Below are positions 24,228 through 32,941 of a DNA stretch of 42,351 nucleotides, piece by piece; the first letter of the stretch is position 1; each line of letters opens with the position of its first letter. A program made the position numbers and the translations under genes. Source of the DNA: Planctomycetaceae bacterium (lineage in GTDB: Bacteria; Planctomycetota; Phycisphaerae; Phycisphaerales; UBA1924); NCBI GenBank assembly GCA_027487735.1, contig JAIYDA010000051.1:1-42351 (forward strand). Direction: 5' to 3'. The notes under the pieces were generated by a model, which was given only the letters and a program-made list of their open reading frames with translations, was not told the origin of the DNA and did no database searches.

Positions 24228-25475
24228 TCAGCCCTTCTTGGCTTTCTTTGCCTTCACGAGCGGTCCAGCTCCGTGCGTTGCCTGTGCTGCCTGCGCCTTG
24301 CGTTCGGGCAAGGGCGTCACGCCCACCATGCTGCCCACCTGCACGCCCAGCACCTCCATCGCGCGGGGCTCCACGCGCAGCCCATCCGCCGTCAGCTTCG
24401 CGTCGCACTCCACCGCGCTCAGCTCGCCATCGCGGTTGAGCGTGCTCACGATCGCGCGGGCGTGGGGCTTGTCCTTGGGCAGGCCCAGCGCCTTGCCCAG
24501 CTCCGCGCGGCGCGTCGCCTTCACGAGCGGAATCTCGCTCGTCACCGCCTCCATGTGGGGCCCGCCATCAAACGGATCGACCACGCCCTTGTACGCAAAC
24601 CCCAGGTTCTCCAGCAGCCGCTGCGCGGGCCTGGTCTCTGGGCCCACCACCCCCAGCGCGTTCACCACTTCCATGGGCATGAGCGTGAGATAAATCTCTT
24701 CCTTGGGCAGCAGGTCATAGATGAAATCGCGGTTGTGCTGGCAGAAGCGGTCCGCCTCGCCATACTTCACGGGCACAAACTTGCGACCAAACGCATCCCA
24801 GAAGGCGTTGTCCCCCTCGCTGCTCACGGGCCCGCTCAGCTCCGCCAGCACCCGATCCGCAAACACATCGCGGTACAGCCCGATGAGATGAAACCGCACA
24901 TAGCTAATCAGCCGCCCGGGCCTCAGCTTGTGGCCGCGAAACCCCTGATCGAGAATGATGCCCCCAAGCTCCGTGGGCCCGCTCTCGTCACCCTCCAGCT
25001 GCCCCACGGTGTGCGTGGTGCCAAACCGCAGGCTCTTGCTATAGAACTTCTTCTCGCGCACCCGCATGCCCCAGTTAGGGTCGCCTAGCCCGCCCATGTG
25101 GGCCATGAGCTGGCTCGTGCCCACCACGCTCGGCGCGCCCTCGCTTGCCAAGTCCAGTACGCTGAACATGAAGCTATCACCGCGCCCCGCATACGCGCTC
25201 CCGCTCTTGGCGTTCGCTTGCGCGGGCGTGCCAGCCTCACTCCCAACACTTGCCTTCTCACCCGCCTTCTCGCCTGCCTTTTCCCCCGGCTCGCGCTTCC
25301 CGCGCTTCCCGCTCGCGTGCTCGCGCTTCGCGAGCTTGCGAAAGCTCCGCAGGCTCTGCTCGATGCGCTCGGCAATCAGCCGCTCGTTGGGCGGCAAGTT
25401 GATGAAGTACACCGTGCGCGCAAGCTTCGCCAGCGCGCCCACGTCCTGCATCACACTTTGGCGGACCAAAAACAT
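24228..25475 (-). CDS. astA: Arginine N-succinyltransferase AstA-like
   Basis: The protein has 415 residues from the ATG at 25473-25475. AstA transfers succinyl from succinyl-CoA to arginine, the first AST step. The start 'MFLVRQSVMQDVGALAKLAR' and 'NLPPNERLIAERIEQSLRSF' match the family N-terminus. 'RGHKLRPGRLISYVRFHLIG', 'FWDAFGRKFVPVKYGEADRF', and 'DLLPKEEIYLTLMP' match its acyltransferase core. A Lys/Glu/Ala/Gly-rich insert (residues ~50-95, with tandem 'GEKA' units) breaks the N-terminal domain. This explains why it exceeds the usual ~340 residues. AstB, AstC and AstE are not in the window. astA precedes astD by about 72 bases in the same direction. Confidence 0.85.
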   Translation of the reverse strand: MFLVRQSVMQDVGALAKLARTVYFINLPPNERLIAERIEQSLRSFRKLAKREHASGKRGKREPGEKAGEKAGEKASVGSEAGTPAQANAKSGSAYAGRGDSFMFSVLDLASEGAPSVVGTSQLMAHMGGLGDPNWGMRVREKKFYSKSLRFGTTHTVGQLEGDESGPTELGGIILDQGFRGHKLRPGRLISYVRFHLIGLYRDVFADRVLAELSGPVSSEGDNAFWDAFGRKFVPVKYGEADRFCQHNRDFIYDLLPKEEIYLTLMPMEVVNALGVVGPETRPAQRLLENLGFAYKGVVDPFDGGPHMEAVTSEIPLVKATRRAELGKALGLPKDKPHARAIVSTLNRDGELSAVECDAKLTADGLRVEPRAMEVLGVQVGSMVGVTPLPERKAQAAQATHGAGPLVKAKKAKKG

Positions 25476-25603
25476 GCGTCGCCTCCCGAGTGCCAAACTG
25501 TACCGTGCTATCGGCACAGCCCACAGCAGACCGGGCACAAACCGGGCAGCATGTCCTAAACCATTCTCCGACAAAGCCTTGCGTGCAAAGCCGCCGTCCC
25601 TCC

Positions 25604-26659
25604 CTACACCCCAACGCGCCGCTCCACAAACCCCAGCCCCATCGCCCGCTTCGTCATCCACAACGTCTCTTCCGCCACCGCGTTCGCGCGATTGATGCTC
25701 TGCTTGATGACGTTCAGCACGTGCTCCTCACCCGCTGGCCCATCCAGCTTCGCCCGCCGCTCGCGCATCGGGGCCAGCAGCGTGTTGATCGCCGCTGCGA
25801 CCTCTTTCTTGATGTGCCCGTCGAGCACTTCCTTCCCGCCCGCGTAGCTCGCCTTGATCTCCTCCGCCCGCTCGCTGGGCAGGAAGACGTCGATGTATTG
25901 TGCGAGCGGATTGCCCTCGGGCAGAGGGCTCGTGGTCGTCGGGCGCTCGGTCACGATCTTGCTCACCTTCTTCTCCACGTCCTTCTCAGTGTCGTAGAGA
26001 AAGATCGCGTTCCCCAGGCTCTTGCTCATCTTGTTCTTCCCATCCAGCCCCACCAGCCTGCCCACGCGCCCCACCTTCGCCCGCGGAATCGGAAACACGC
26101 CGCCCGCCTTCACATGATCCGCTTCCAGCGTGCGATTGTTCACGTGGCAATACAGCTGGTTGAACTTCATCGCGACATCGCGGCAGAGCTCAATGTGCGC
26201 CTCCTGGTCCTCGCCCACGGGCACAAGGTCAGGCCGAAACGCCAGAATGTCCGCACACTGCCCCACCGCATACATCGGAAACCCGAACGGATACGTCTCG
26301 CCCAGACCCTTGGCTTCGATCTCGGTCTTGAGCGTGGGGTTGCGCATCACCTTGTTAAACGGAATCAGCATCGCGAGCAAAAACGTCAACTCCGCAATCG
26401 CCGGAATCTCGCTCTGCAGCACGAACGTGCTCCGCTCCGGGTCCAGCCCCACCGCCAGCCAGTCCTTCACGATCGCGATCGTGTTGGCGCGAATCTCCGC
26501 GGGCTTCTCCGCCATCGTCGTGAACGCGTGCACGTTCGCGATGAGGAAGTAGCAGTCGTAGCTTTCCTGCAGCGCAAGCCGATTCTCGAGGCTGCCGACA
26601 TAGTGGCCCAGGTGCAGGCCTGCGCTGGTGGGAGTGTCGCCTGTAAGGATGCGGGGCAT
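25604..26659 (-). CDS. trpS: Tryptophanyl-tRNA synthetase
   Basis: This 351-residue class I synthetase charges tRNA-Trp. The start at the ATG 26657-26659 gives the family N-terminus 'MPRILTGDTPTSAGLHLGHY' with the HIGH-like 'LHLGHYVG'. 'FPMYAVGQCADILAF' and 'VPVGEDQEAHIELCRDVA' form the core. The KMSKS loop is 'GLDGKNKMSKSLGNAIFL'. 'TTTSPLPEGNPLAQYID' and a helical C-terminus follow. Length is as expected. It lies between the repeat block at 26669-26846 and astA. Confidence 0.96.
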   Translation of the reverse strand: MPRILTGDTPTSAGLHLGHYVGSLENRLALQESYDCYFLIANVHAFTTMAEKPAEIRANTIAIVKDWLAVGLDPERSTFVLQSEIPAIAELTFLLAMLIPFNKVMRNPTLKTEIEAKGLGETYPFGFPMYAVGQCADILAFRPDLVPVGEDQEAHIELCRDVAMKFNQLYCHVNNRTLEADHVKAGGVFPIPRAKVGRVGRLVGLDGKNKMSKSLGNAIFLYDTEKDVEKKVSKIVTERPTTTSPLPEGNPLAQYIDVFLPSERAEEIKASYAGGKEVLDGHIKKEVAAAINTLLAPMRERRAKLDGPAGEEHVLNVIKQSINRANAVAEETLWMTKRAMGLGFVERRVGV

Positions 26660-26668
26660 GGGAGGAGA

Positions 26669-26738
26669 GGGGAACGGGGAGCGGGGAGCGGGGAGCGGGG
26701 AGCGGGGAGCGGGGAACAGTGAACGGTGAACGGTGAAC
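26669..26738. repeat. Tandem 7-bp array GGGGAGC/GGGGAAC/GGTGAAC
   Basis: Ten contiguous 7-base units: one GGGGAAC, five GGGGAGC, one GGGGAAC, one AGTGAAC and two GGTGAAC. It sits just upstream of trpS (minus strand) and ends a few bases before an 8-base tandem array. This is the cleanest STRR-like array in the window. A similar patch occurs at 40871-40970. Confidence 0.95.
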
Positions 26739-26790
26739 GGGAAGAACGCGCAGTGCAGACCGCGACTTTAGCCTCGACACATGCCGCCTT

Positions 26791-26846
26791 GACACCTCGA
26801 CACCTCGACACCTTGACACCTTGACACCTTGACACCTCGACACCTC
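26791..26846. repeat. Tandem 8-bp array GACACCTC/GACACCTT, seven units
   Basis: Seven contiguous octamers alternate between GACACCTC and GACACCTT. The array lies between the 7-bp array and the thiE stop at 26853-26855. It is not a CRISPR: there are no spacers. Confidence 0.95.
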
Positions 26847-26852
26847 TCACCC

Positions 26853-27974
26853 CTACCCCACCACCAACGCCCGGCACACCCCCGCAGGGTCGCTGCTGCC
26901 ACACACCGCGCCGCTCACCGCGATGCCGCGGCAACCCACCGCGCGAAGCTGCCCCACGTTGCCAGGCTCAATCCCGCCAATCGCCAAGTGAGGCAGCAAG
27001 GCCGTCACAGGGTCCGCCAAGTACCTCTTCAGCGCCGCGGGCCCCGCGAGCACCGGCTTGTGCTTCGTGGCTGTTGCAAACATGGGCCCAACCCCGCACA
27101 TGTCCGCCCCCGCCTCCGCCGCCTCGTGCGCCTCCTCTGCCGAGAACGTCGAAACGCCCACCAGCAGTTGCTGCCCGCATCGCGCCGCGAGCATGCGAGC
27201 CTCGTGCGCGGGCATGTCGCTCTGCCCCAAGTGCACGCCGTGCGCCTGCGCCGCGAGCGCAACGTCCACGCGATCATTCACCACCACGCGCACCTGCGGA
27301 TGAGGCCTCGCAAGTTCCACCAGTTCCCGCGCCCGCGCCAGCAACTCACGCGTGGAAAGGTCCTTCTCGCGAAGCTGCAGGCAGTCCGCCCCGCCCGCGA
27401 TCGCCTGCTGCGCCACCCGCTGCCAGGGCATGTGCGTGCACAGCCGCTCGGTCAACAGCACGCACAGCGCAGGCTGCCAGCGGGGAGGCTTGCTCAGCAG
27501 CGCGAGCACAATGTCCCGCCCCGCGTCATACGCACGATACCGAAGCCCCTTGCACGCCTCGCTCGCGCCCGCGCCGCCATCCACCAGCTTGCACGCCTCT
27601 TCCAGCGCTCGCAGCGCCTCCCCCACGCGCGCTGCCTCCGCGCGAGCCACGTCCACGGGCCCCTCGCGTCGCCGCTCGCTCGCAGCAACTTCCGATGCCA
27701 CACGCTGCGCCCCGCGCACGCTCCCCGTCCCCACGTCGCTCTCCGTGTCCCGCGCCCGCAGCAACGCTGCTGCACCATCCACGGGAGTCAGCGCCGCCCG
27801 CAGCGCATGCCGAAGCTGCTTGCACTCCTGCGACAGCCGCGCGCTGCACAGCACAAACCGTGCAAAGTCCTCCAGCACGCGCAGCCCCTCACTCGCGCGA
27901 TTCGCGTTCGCGTCGATCAGCCGCAGCACCGCCCTGCCATCGCCGCTCTGCACCAAAGAACCCTCCGTGCCCAT
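26853..27974 (-). CDS. thiE: Thiamine-phosphate synthase with N-terminal ThiD2 domain
   Basis: This 373-residue protein starts at the ATG 27972-27974. Residues ~15-165 match the ThiD2 domain: 'LRLIDANANRASEGLRVLED', 'ARFVLCSARLSQECKQLRHA'. This domain is found fused to ThiE in cyanobacteria and other groups and takes part in supplying HMP-PP. Residues ~180-373 form ThiE, a TIM barrel that joins HMP-PP and thiazole phosphate: 'CLQLREKDLSTRELLARA', 'VVNDRVDVALAAQAHGVHLG', 'GADMCGVGPMFATATK', 'LAIGGIEP'. The fused form is stated from family knowledge. No TPP riboswitch is seen in the 55-base gap to the upstream PPK2 gene. Confidence 0.9.
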   Translation of the reverse strand: MGTEGSLVQSGDGRAVLRLIDANANRASEGLRVLEDFARFVLCSARLSQECKQLRHALRAALTPVDGAAALLRARDTESDVGTGSVRGAQRVASEVAASERRREGPVDVARAEAARVGEALRALEEACKLVDGGAGASEACKGLRYRAYDAGRDIVLALLSKPPRWQPALCVLLTERLCTHMPWQRVAQQAIAGGADCLQLREKDLSTRELLARARELVELARPHPQVRVVVNDRVDVALAAQAHGVHLGQSDMPAHEARMLAARCGQQLLVGVSTFSAEEAHEAAEAGADMCGVGPMFATATKHKPVLAGPAALKRYLADPVTALLPHLAIGGIEPGNVGQLRAVGCRGIAVSGAVCGSSDPAGVCRALVVG

Positions 27975-28029
27975 CGCTCGCCCCGCTCGCCGCTCACAAC
28001 ACGATCTCCGTTCAAACCACAGTCTCCGC

Positions 28030-28887
28030 TCACACCAGCTCAATTGCCTTCGGATCAAAGTTGATCGCCGGGGGCTTGGGGTCAATAGCTTCCAGCGTCC
28101 GACGCACCAGCCGCGCCACCGCGAGCCTCGCATACCACTTGCGATCCGCCGGAATCACGTGCCACGGCGCAGAAGGCGTGCTGCAGAGATTGATCGCATC
28201 GCCATATGCCGCCTGATACTCGCTCCACCGCGCCCGCTCGGCGATGTCACCCGGGTTGAACTTCCAGCGCTTCGAGGGGTCCTCCAGCCTGTCTTGCAAG
28301 CGCTGCAACTGCTCGTCCTTGCTGATGTGCAGCATGCACTTGATGACCGTCACGTGGTTCAGCGTGAGGTAGCGCTCAAACTCCACAATCTGCGCATACC
28401 GCGCCTGCCACCGCGCCGCGGGCACCAGCCCATGCACGCGCACCACCAGCACGTCCTCATAGTGCGCGCGATTGAACACCCCGATCGTGCCCTTGCCGGG
28501 CACCGCCGCGTGGATGCGCCACAAGTAGTCGCGGTCCGCCTCTGCCTCCGAGGGCTTCTTAAAACTCGTCACGTGGCACCCCTGCGGGTTCACTCCGCTG
28601 AAGACGTGCCGAATCACGCCATCCTTCCCGCTCGTATCCATCCCTTGCAGCACCACCAGCACCGCGTGCGTGTTCTGGGCATAGAGCAGCTCCTGCAGCT
28701 TCGCGATGCGCTCGCGCTCCTTCTCCAGCTCCTTCGCCGCGTCGTCCTTATCGCCAGAGAAGTCAGGCGTGCCGCGCGGGTCGATCGCGCTCAGGCTCAC
28801 GGGCTTCTCCCACGCCCGCGCCGCGTGCGCGTCCTCCGCTGGCACAAACACACCGGGATGATCCGTCGGGAGGCCCTGCTGATGCAT
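28030..28887 (-). CDS. Class III polyphosphate kinase 2 (PPK2)
   Basis: The protein has 285 residues from the ATG at 28885-28887. PPK2 enzymes use polyphosphate to phosphorylate nucleotides; class III members act on AMP and ADP. Walker A is 'GMDTSGKDG' (residues 82-90). Then comes 'HVFSGVNPQGCHVTSFKKPS', the 'FNRAHYEDVLVVRVHG' segment (138-153), and the lid 'KRWKF' (206-210). The 'NPQGC' and 'HYED' forms are typical of class III as I recall them. Its start overlaps, by six bases on the other strand, an ATG of the neighbouring ORF, so the real divergent starts lie close together. It is upstream of thiE by 55 bases in the same direction. Confidence 0.88.
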   Translation of the reverse strand: MHQQGLPTDHPGVFVPAEDAHAARAWEKPVSLSAIDPRGTPDFSGDKDDAAKELEKERERIAKLQELLYAQNTHAVLVVLQGMDTSGKDGVIRHVFSGVNPQGCHVTSFKKPSEAEADRDYLWRIHAAVPGKGTIGVFNRAHYEDVLVVRVHGLVPAARWQARYAQIVEFERYLTLNHVTVIKCMLHISKDEQLQRLQDRLEDPSKRWKFNPGDIAERARWSEYQAAYGDAINLCSTPSAPWHVIPADRKWYARLAVARLVRRTLEAIDPKPPAINFDPKAIELV

Positions 28888-28929
28888 GCCGAAAGCGTAC
28901 GTCCGCCCCGCCCCGTCTACGCTCGCTGC

Positions 28930-29757
28930 GTGTGGTCCCTCTCCTCGCTGCAAACACAGATCGAAGCCGCACTCGTCGAGCACGAGCACGCCCTCCGCGC
29001 CGAGCAAGCCGTGCGAGGCCTCGACGCGCTCGATGAAGACGCCCTGCAGGCCCTGCTCGCGCACGCCCTCCGCGCCGCAGGCCTGGGCGTCTTCCGCGAG
29101 ACGCCCTACCCCAGCGCCACGCAGGCCAGCCCCCTCATGCAGCGCGCCCGCGCCAGAGGCCTTGCCTCGCGCGAACGCTGCGACCTCGTGCTCACGCCCG
29201 GCCCCAGCATCGGCGTGCGCGACCAGGTGTGGCCCCCGCCCCAGCACCAGCGCGCCGTGCCCACGCCGCAGGAGCAGCAGCTCAGCCTCTTTGCCTCGCA
29301 AGAAGCCCACGCACGACCCAGCACCAGCCGTGCGCGAACCGACGCCGCCAGCATGCCCGAGCAAGCGCCGCCCGAAGAAGCCTGCTGGCTCGAAGTGAAG
29401 CTGGTGCACCAGTTCGCCATCGTCGATGGCTTCGCGGGCCCCAACGCGAGCTACGCCAGCGAGCTGACGAGCGCGTGCACGAACGACATCCGCAAGCTCT
29501 CCACCCTGGGCCAGCTCGCCCGCTGGTCGGGCACCGGGCTCGATGCACCCGTCGCCGCGCTCGTCCTCGTGCTCTTCACGCTCGACGAAGCCACCGCCAC
29601 CAACGACCTCCGCATCGCCCTCCACCGCGCCCTCGACCGCGCCCTCGACCGCGGCGCAATCTTCCGCTCCCCAGACGTGCGCCACTTCCCAATCCTCGAC
29701 CGCATCGGCAACGCCTGCTGCACCATCGCCGTGATTCCGAGTGTGCCGGAGGTTTAG
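28930..29757 (+). CDS. Candidate PD-(D/E)XK-type protein
   Basis: The protein has 275 residues from a GTG at 28930; an ATG at 28882 would overlap the divergent PPK2 start and is less likely. It is not a family I can name. It contains a nuclease-like pattern: Asp85 in 'ERCDLVLTPG', and Glu155-x-Lys157 in 'CWLEVKLV'. The region between them (~95-150) is a polar Pro/Gln-rich insert. After it come 'FAIVDGFAGPNASYASEL' and 'NDIRKLSTLGQLARW', then a hydrophobic strand 'AALVLVLFTLDE'. This order (D..ExK, then a helix and a strand) is what PD-(D/E)XK proteins show, but the match is by eye. It is high-GC and host-like. Confidence 0.55.
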   Translation: MWSLSSLQTQIEAALVEHEHALRAEQAVRGLDALDEDALQALLAHALRAAGLGVFRETPYPSATQASPLMQRARARGLASRERCDLVLTPGPSIGVRDQVWPPPQHQRAVPTPQEQQLSLFASQEAHARPSTSRARTDAASMPEQAPPEEACWLEVKLVHQFAIVDGFAGPNASYASELTSACTNDIRKLSTLGQLARWSGTGLDAPVAALVLVLFTLDEATATNDLRIALHRALDRALDRGAIFRSPDVRHFPILDRIGNACCTIAVIPSVPEV

Positions 29758-29810
29758 AAAAAGCAGTGGAAATTTGGGCACTTGCACCGAGAGCGGCACG
29801 AGTCGAGAAG

Positions 29811-29966
29811 TTAGGCATTAGGCATTCGCCATTCGCCATTCGGAAAAACGCGCAGGCGGAACAGCCACAGCGAACCCACGCCCGCTGAACGCGCACGCGT
29901 CTCGAATGCCGAATCCCGAATCCCTCGTGCCCGGTGCCTAGTGCCTGTTGCCTAGTGCCTGTTTCC
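29811..29966. repeat. Mixed heptamer inverted repeat (TTAGGCA and ATTCGCC units)
   Basis: The left arm 29811-29843 has TTAGGCA and ATTCGCC units; the right arm 29901-29966 has inverted ATTCGGC-type and TAGTGCC-type units in that order. Both unit types from other loci are joined here in one element. It fills most of the space between the PD-(D/E)XK candidate and the TPR/peptidase gene. Confidence 0.85.
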
Positions 29967-29971
29967 TCTCC

Positions 29972-32779
29972 TCATCTCCTCGCCCCCTTCGCCGCCTCCA
30001 ATCGCTGCTTGTGCACCTCGCGCGTGGGCTCCAGCAGCACGAGCGCCTCGATGTGCTGCTGGGCAATCGCAAGCTCTCCTGCCCGCAGCGCAATCGTCGC
30101 CGCGAGCTCGCGGATCGTCGCGTCGTAGGGCGAGAGCTGCGTCGCCCGCCGCGCGCTCGCCAGCGCATCCTCCCACGCGCTGCGCTTGTCCACCTCCGCC
30201 TCGCGCTCATCCGCCACCCGCGCAAACAGCCGCGCCAGCTCCGCGGCATACGCCGTGCTGTGCTGCTCGCGCAGATCGAGAAACTGCAAGTGCGGAATCG
30301 CGTTCACCGGTCCGCGCCCCACCGCCGCGAGGTCCTCCGCCTTGCTCTCGTTCAAATACAGCTGCGCGAGCAGGCGATGGGCGGTTGGGTCCATGGGCCG
30401 CGCCCGCGCGTGCCGCTCGAGCAGTTCGATGTCGCTCGCCTCCGCCTCGCCTTGCTTGGTGCGCGTTGCGCTCTGCATCGCAAACTTCACCGCAAGGTCG
30501 AGCACCAGCGGATGCTTCGGGCTCGCCTCCAGCCACTTCTCTACCAAGGCCGAAGTGGGCTCGGCCGGACTCCCTTCTCCGGGCTTGCCCGCCTCGCTCT
30601 CAAGCAGCGTGTCGATGCTTGGAACGCCCGGGCCCTCGATCATCCCCCACTGCTGCAACTGCTTGGTCGCAAACTCCTCAAACTGCTGCAAGAACTCCGC
30701 GCGCGACACGCGCAGCACCTTGCCGAAGGCCTCCTCCTCGCGCGTGCCCCTTGCGTACAAATCCATCAGCTCGAGCACCGACGTCTCACCAAAGTGCTCG
30801 ATCATGAACTGATACATCCAGGCCCCTTGCGCATACGCCTGGGCCCGCTCGATAGGCTTCTTGGGTCGCACGAACTTGATGTTGATCGTGTCGAAGTCAA
30901 ACAGCGCCCCGCGCTGCACCACGCTCGTCAGCATCTGCACCGTGTTCCAGTCCATCGGGCGATCTTCCAGCATCACCGCGCTCGCCTCCGTAAACCAGTG
31001 GGGCAGGCGGTTGCGCGTGCGCGACAGCGTCACGGTGTGCACATACTCATGCTGCACCACGCGGGGCCAGTCATAAGGCCCCACCAAGTGCCCGGGCCCA
31101 CTCCGCGGAGCCTCCATCGCGATCACCGGGCCCGTCGCTGCGGCAAACGTGTGCAGCGCGGGCAACCCCGTGATGCGCGTGCTAAACCACCGATGGTTCG
31201 GATAGAGCTCAATCGTCGTCTTGCCCGCCGGCACGTGGCGAATGCCCCCCAGCCCATCCCCCGTCACACGCTCGAATATCCGCTCCAGCTCGGGCAGCAT
31301 CTCTCGCGCCAGCAGCTCATCCTGCCCGGGCTTGAATCGCACCACAAAGTGCTCGTTCTCAATCGTCGTATAGCCCGCAATCTCGCGCAGCAGCACCAGG
31401 CTGTTGGTCGCGCGTTTGTTGCTCCGGTCCAGGCTCTCGGCATGCTCGAGCGCCGCCCGCGCGCCATCCAGGTTGCCCGCCTGCAGCTCGCTGAGGCCCA
31501 GCTCCACCGCTGGGCTCGCCCACCCCGGCGCGCGCTTGCTCGCCTCCGCCAGCACCGCCGCCGCCTCCGGATACTGCCGCGCCAGCGCCAGCACATCACC
31601 CGCCGCGAGGTATCCATCGGGCGTGCCCGGGCTCAGCTTGTCCAGCTCCAAAAGCTCCGCACGCATCGCCGCATCATCAAACGCCACGGCGTGCGCAGCC
31701 GCGCGCAGCGCCCGCACCCGCCGCTGCCCAGGAAACTGCTCGCTGATGCCCGCCAGCTCGCTCAGGGCCTGTTGCCCCTCAATCTGCCGCAGCCGCACCA
31801 TCGCCCGCACCATCGTGCCCGCCAACGACGCAGCGCTGCCCTGACCAGCACTATCCCCTCCCGCCGCCAACTCATCCAGCGTGCTCGCGATGCGCTCGGC
31901 CTTCTCAAAGTCAAAGCCCTGCGCCGCCAGCTCCCCCGCCAGCAGCCACAGCTCGTGATTCCGCGGCGCGAGCGCGATCGCCTCCTCCATCGCCTCGCTC
32001 GCCTGATCAAAGCTGTTCTTCTCCAGCAGCAGCATCACCTCAGCGATGCTGGGCTCGGGCGCCAAGCGATCGACGTTGTCGCGCGCGTGCGCCAGCACGT
32101 TCAGCAGTTGCTGAAAATCGACCTTCGGGCTCGCCACCTCGCCCCGGGGCGGCGCAGGCTGCAAGCGCGACAGCAGCACGCAGCTCTCCACCATCGCCGC
32201 AAGCTCACGGGCCGAGCCGCCCTCACCCGAGCCGCCCTCACCAGCCCCACCCGCGCCCACGCCCCCCTTTGCAAGCTCATCCTCCGCCTCCGCAAGCAGC
32301 ACCCGCGCCTCCTCGCGCTTGCCCACATCCAGCAGTGCGCGAGCTCGCACGAGTCGCACCTGAGCACGCTCGCCAGCGCCCTCCTCGCCATCCTCAAGCA
32401 CCCGCAGCGCATCCCCAGGCTCTCCGCGCAGCAGCATCCCCCGCGCCCGCAGCAGCGCGGGCGTTCGCTCATCCAGCAATGCCCTGTGCCGCACGTCTCC
32501 GCTCAGCAGCGCCGCCTCCGCCGCGCGAGCCAGCTGCGGGGGCGTTGCCTGCGCAAGCTCCTCGGGCAACGACACATCCTCCGCCGTCCACACCCCATGC
32601 CGCACGCGCAGGTCCGCGCGCTCCTCATCCGTCAAGTACGGCTGCTCCAGCAGTTGCTGCACGCCCTCATCCACCGCAGGCAAAGGCAGCGCCTTCGTGC
32701 GCTCCTCCTGCGCCTGCCCGCTGGCCGCGAGCAAACCCATCACTACGCCCACCACCACCCGCGGGCATCGCCTCATCAT
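29972..32779 (-). CDS. Exported TPR protein with peptidase-MA-like domain
   Basis: The protein has 935 residues from the ATG at 32777-32779 with a signal peptide (two Met, then Arg-rich, hydrophobic 'VVVGVVMGLLAAS', cleavage near GQAQ). Residues ~60-480 look like TPR-type helical repeats, with Leu/Ala/Arg-rich pairs. Near residue 577 is a zinc-metalloprotease motif 'HEYVH', followed ~20 residues later by 'FTEASAVML', the third zinc ligand (Glu) of gluzincins. 'YQFMIEHFGE' is a conserved segment of the same group. A further TPR-like stretch follows to the end. Such TPR-peptidase-MA proteins are frequent in planctomycetes. Substrate unknown; activity plausible, since HExxH and Glu are kept. Confidence 0.8.
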   Translation of the reverse strand: MMRRCPRVVVGVVMGLLAASGQAQEERTKALPLPAVDEGVQQLLEQPYLTDEERADLRVRHGVWTAEDVSLPEELAQATPPQLARAAEAALLSGDVRHRALLDERTPALLRARGMLLRGEPGDALRVLEDGEEGAGERAQVRLVRARALLDVGKREEARVLLAEAEDELAKGGVGAGGAGEGGSGEGGSARELAAMVESCVLLSRLQPAPPRGEVASPKVDFQQLLNVLAHARDNVDRLAPEPSIAEVMLLLEKNSFDQASEAMEEAIALAPRNHELWLLAGELAAQGFDFEKAERIASTLDELAAGGDSAGQGSAASLAGTMVRAMVRLRQIEGQQALSELAGISEQFPGQRRVRALRAAAHAVAFDDAAMRAELLELDKLSPGTPDGYLAAGDVLALARQYPEAAAVLAEASKRAPGWASPAVELGLSELQAGNLDGARAALEHAESLDRSNKRATNSLVLLREIAGYTTIENEHFVVRFKPGQDELLAREMLPELERIFERVTGDGLGGIRHVPAGKTTIELYPNHRWFSTRITGLPALHTFAAATGPVIAMEAPRSGPGHLVGPYDWPRVVQHEYVHTVTLSRTRNRLPHWFTEASAVMLEDRPMDWNTVQMLTSVVQRGALFDFDTINIKFVRPKKPIERAQAYAQGAWMYQFMIEHFGETSVLELMDLYARGTREEEAFGKVLRVSRAEFLQQFEEFATKQLQQWGMIEGPGVPSIDTLLESEAGKPGEGSPAEPTSALVEKWLEASPKHPLVLDLAVKFAMQSATRTKQGEAEASDIELLERHARARPMDPTAHRLLAQLYLNESKAEDLAAVGRGPVNAIPHLQFLDLREQHSTAYAAELARLFARVADEREAEVDKRSAWEDALASARRATQLSPYDATIRELAATIALRAGELAIAQQHIEALVLLEPTREVHKQRLEAAKGARR

Positions 32780-32811
32780 GCGTCAGCCTCCATGCAGAAG
32801 AAGATTCTCAT

Positions 32812-32846
32812 CACAGAGACACCGAGAAACAGACCGAGGCGAGAAG
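32812..32846. repeat. CACAGAGAC-type intergenic repeat, single arm
   Basis: The stretch is A/G-rich (CACAGAGACACCGAGAAACA at its start). It aligns with 40142-40178. Here only one arm is seen. It lies in the 162-base gap between the TPR/peptidase and LolA-like genes. Confidence 0.65.
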
Positions 32847-32905
32847 AAAACGAACGGAGATTGGACACTGCGCACCGGGAAACAAACGTGCGAGACGACC
32901 CACAC

Positions 32906-32940
32906 CGAATGCCGAATCCCGAATCCCGAATGCCTCGCCC
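32906..32940. repeat. ATTCGGG-type heptamers abutting the LolA-like stop
   Basis: On the plus strand CGAATGC, CGAATCC, CGAATCC and CGAATGC units run in a row to CTCGCCC, one base from the gene's stop at 32942. The last 16 bases equal 13273-13288, so the two loci share a unit and an end. Confidence 0.8.
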
Positions 32941-32941
32941 G

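Noticed and set aside
22533..25088. ~850-codon plus-strand frame
   Set aside because: It is antisense to astD and astA, with Arg/His/Pro-rich content and no motif.
26791..26846. Possible CRISPR array
   Set aside because: The repeats are 8 bases, contiguous, with no spacers and no cas genes.
27975..28029. TPP riboswitch upstream of thiE
   Set aside because: The gap is only 55 bases, too short for the ~100-base aptamer, and no THI-box motif is seen.
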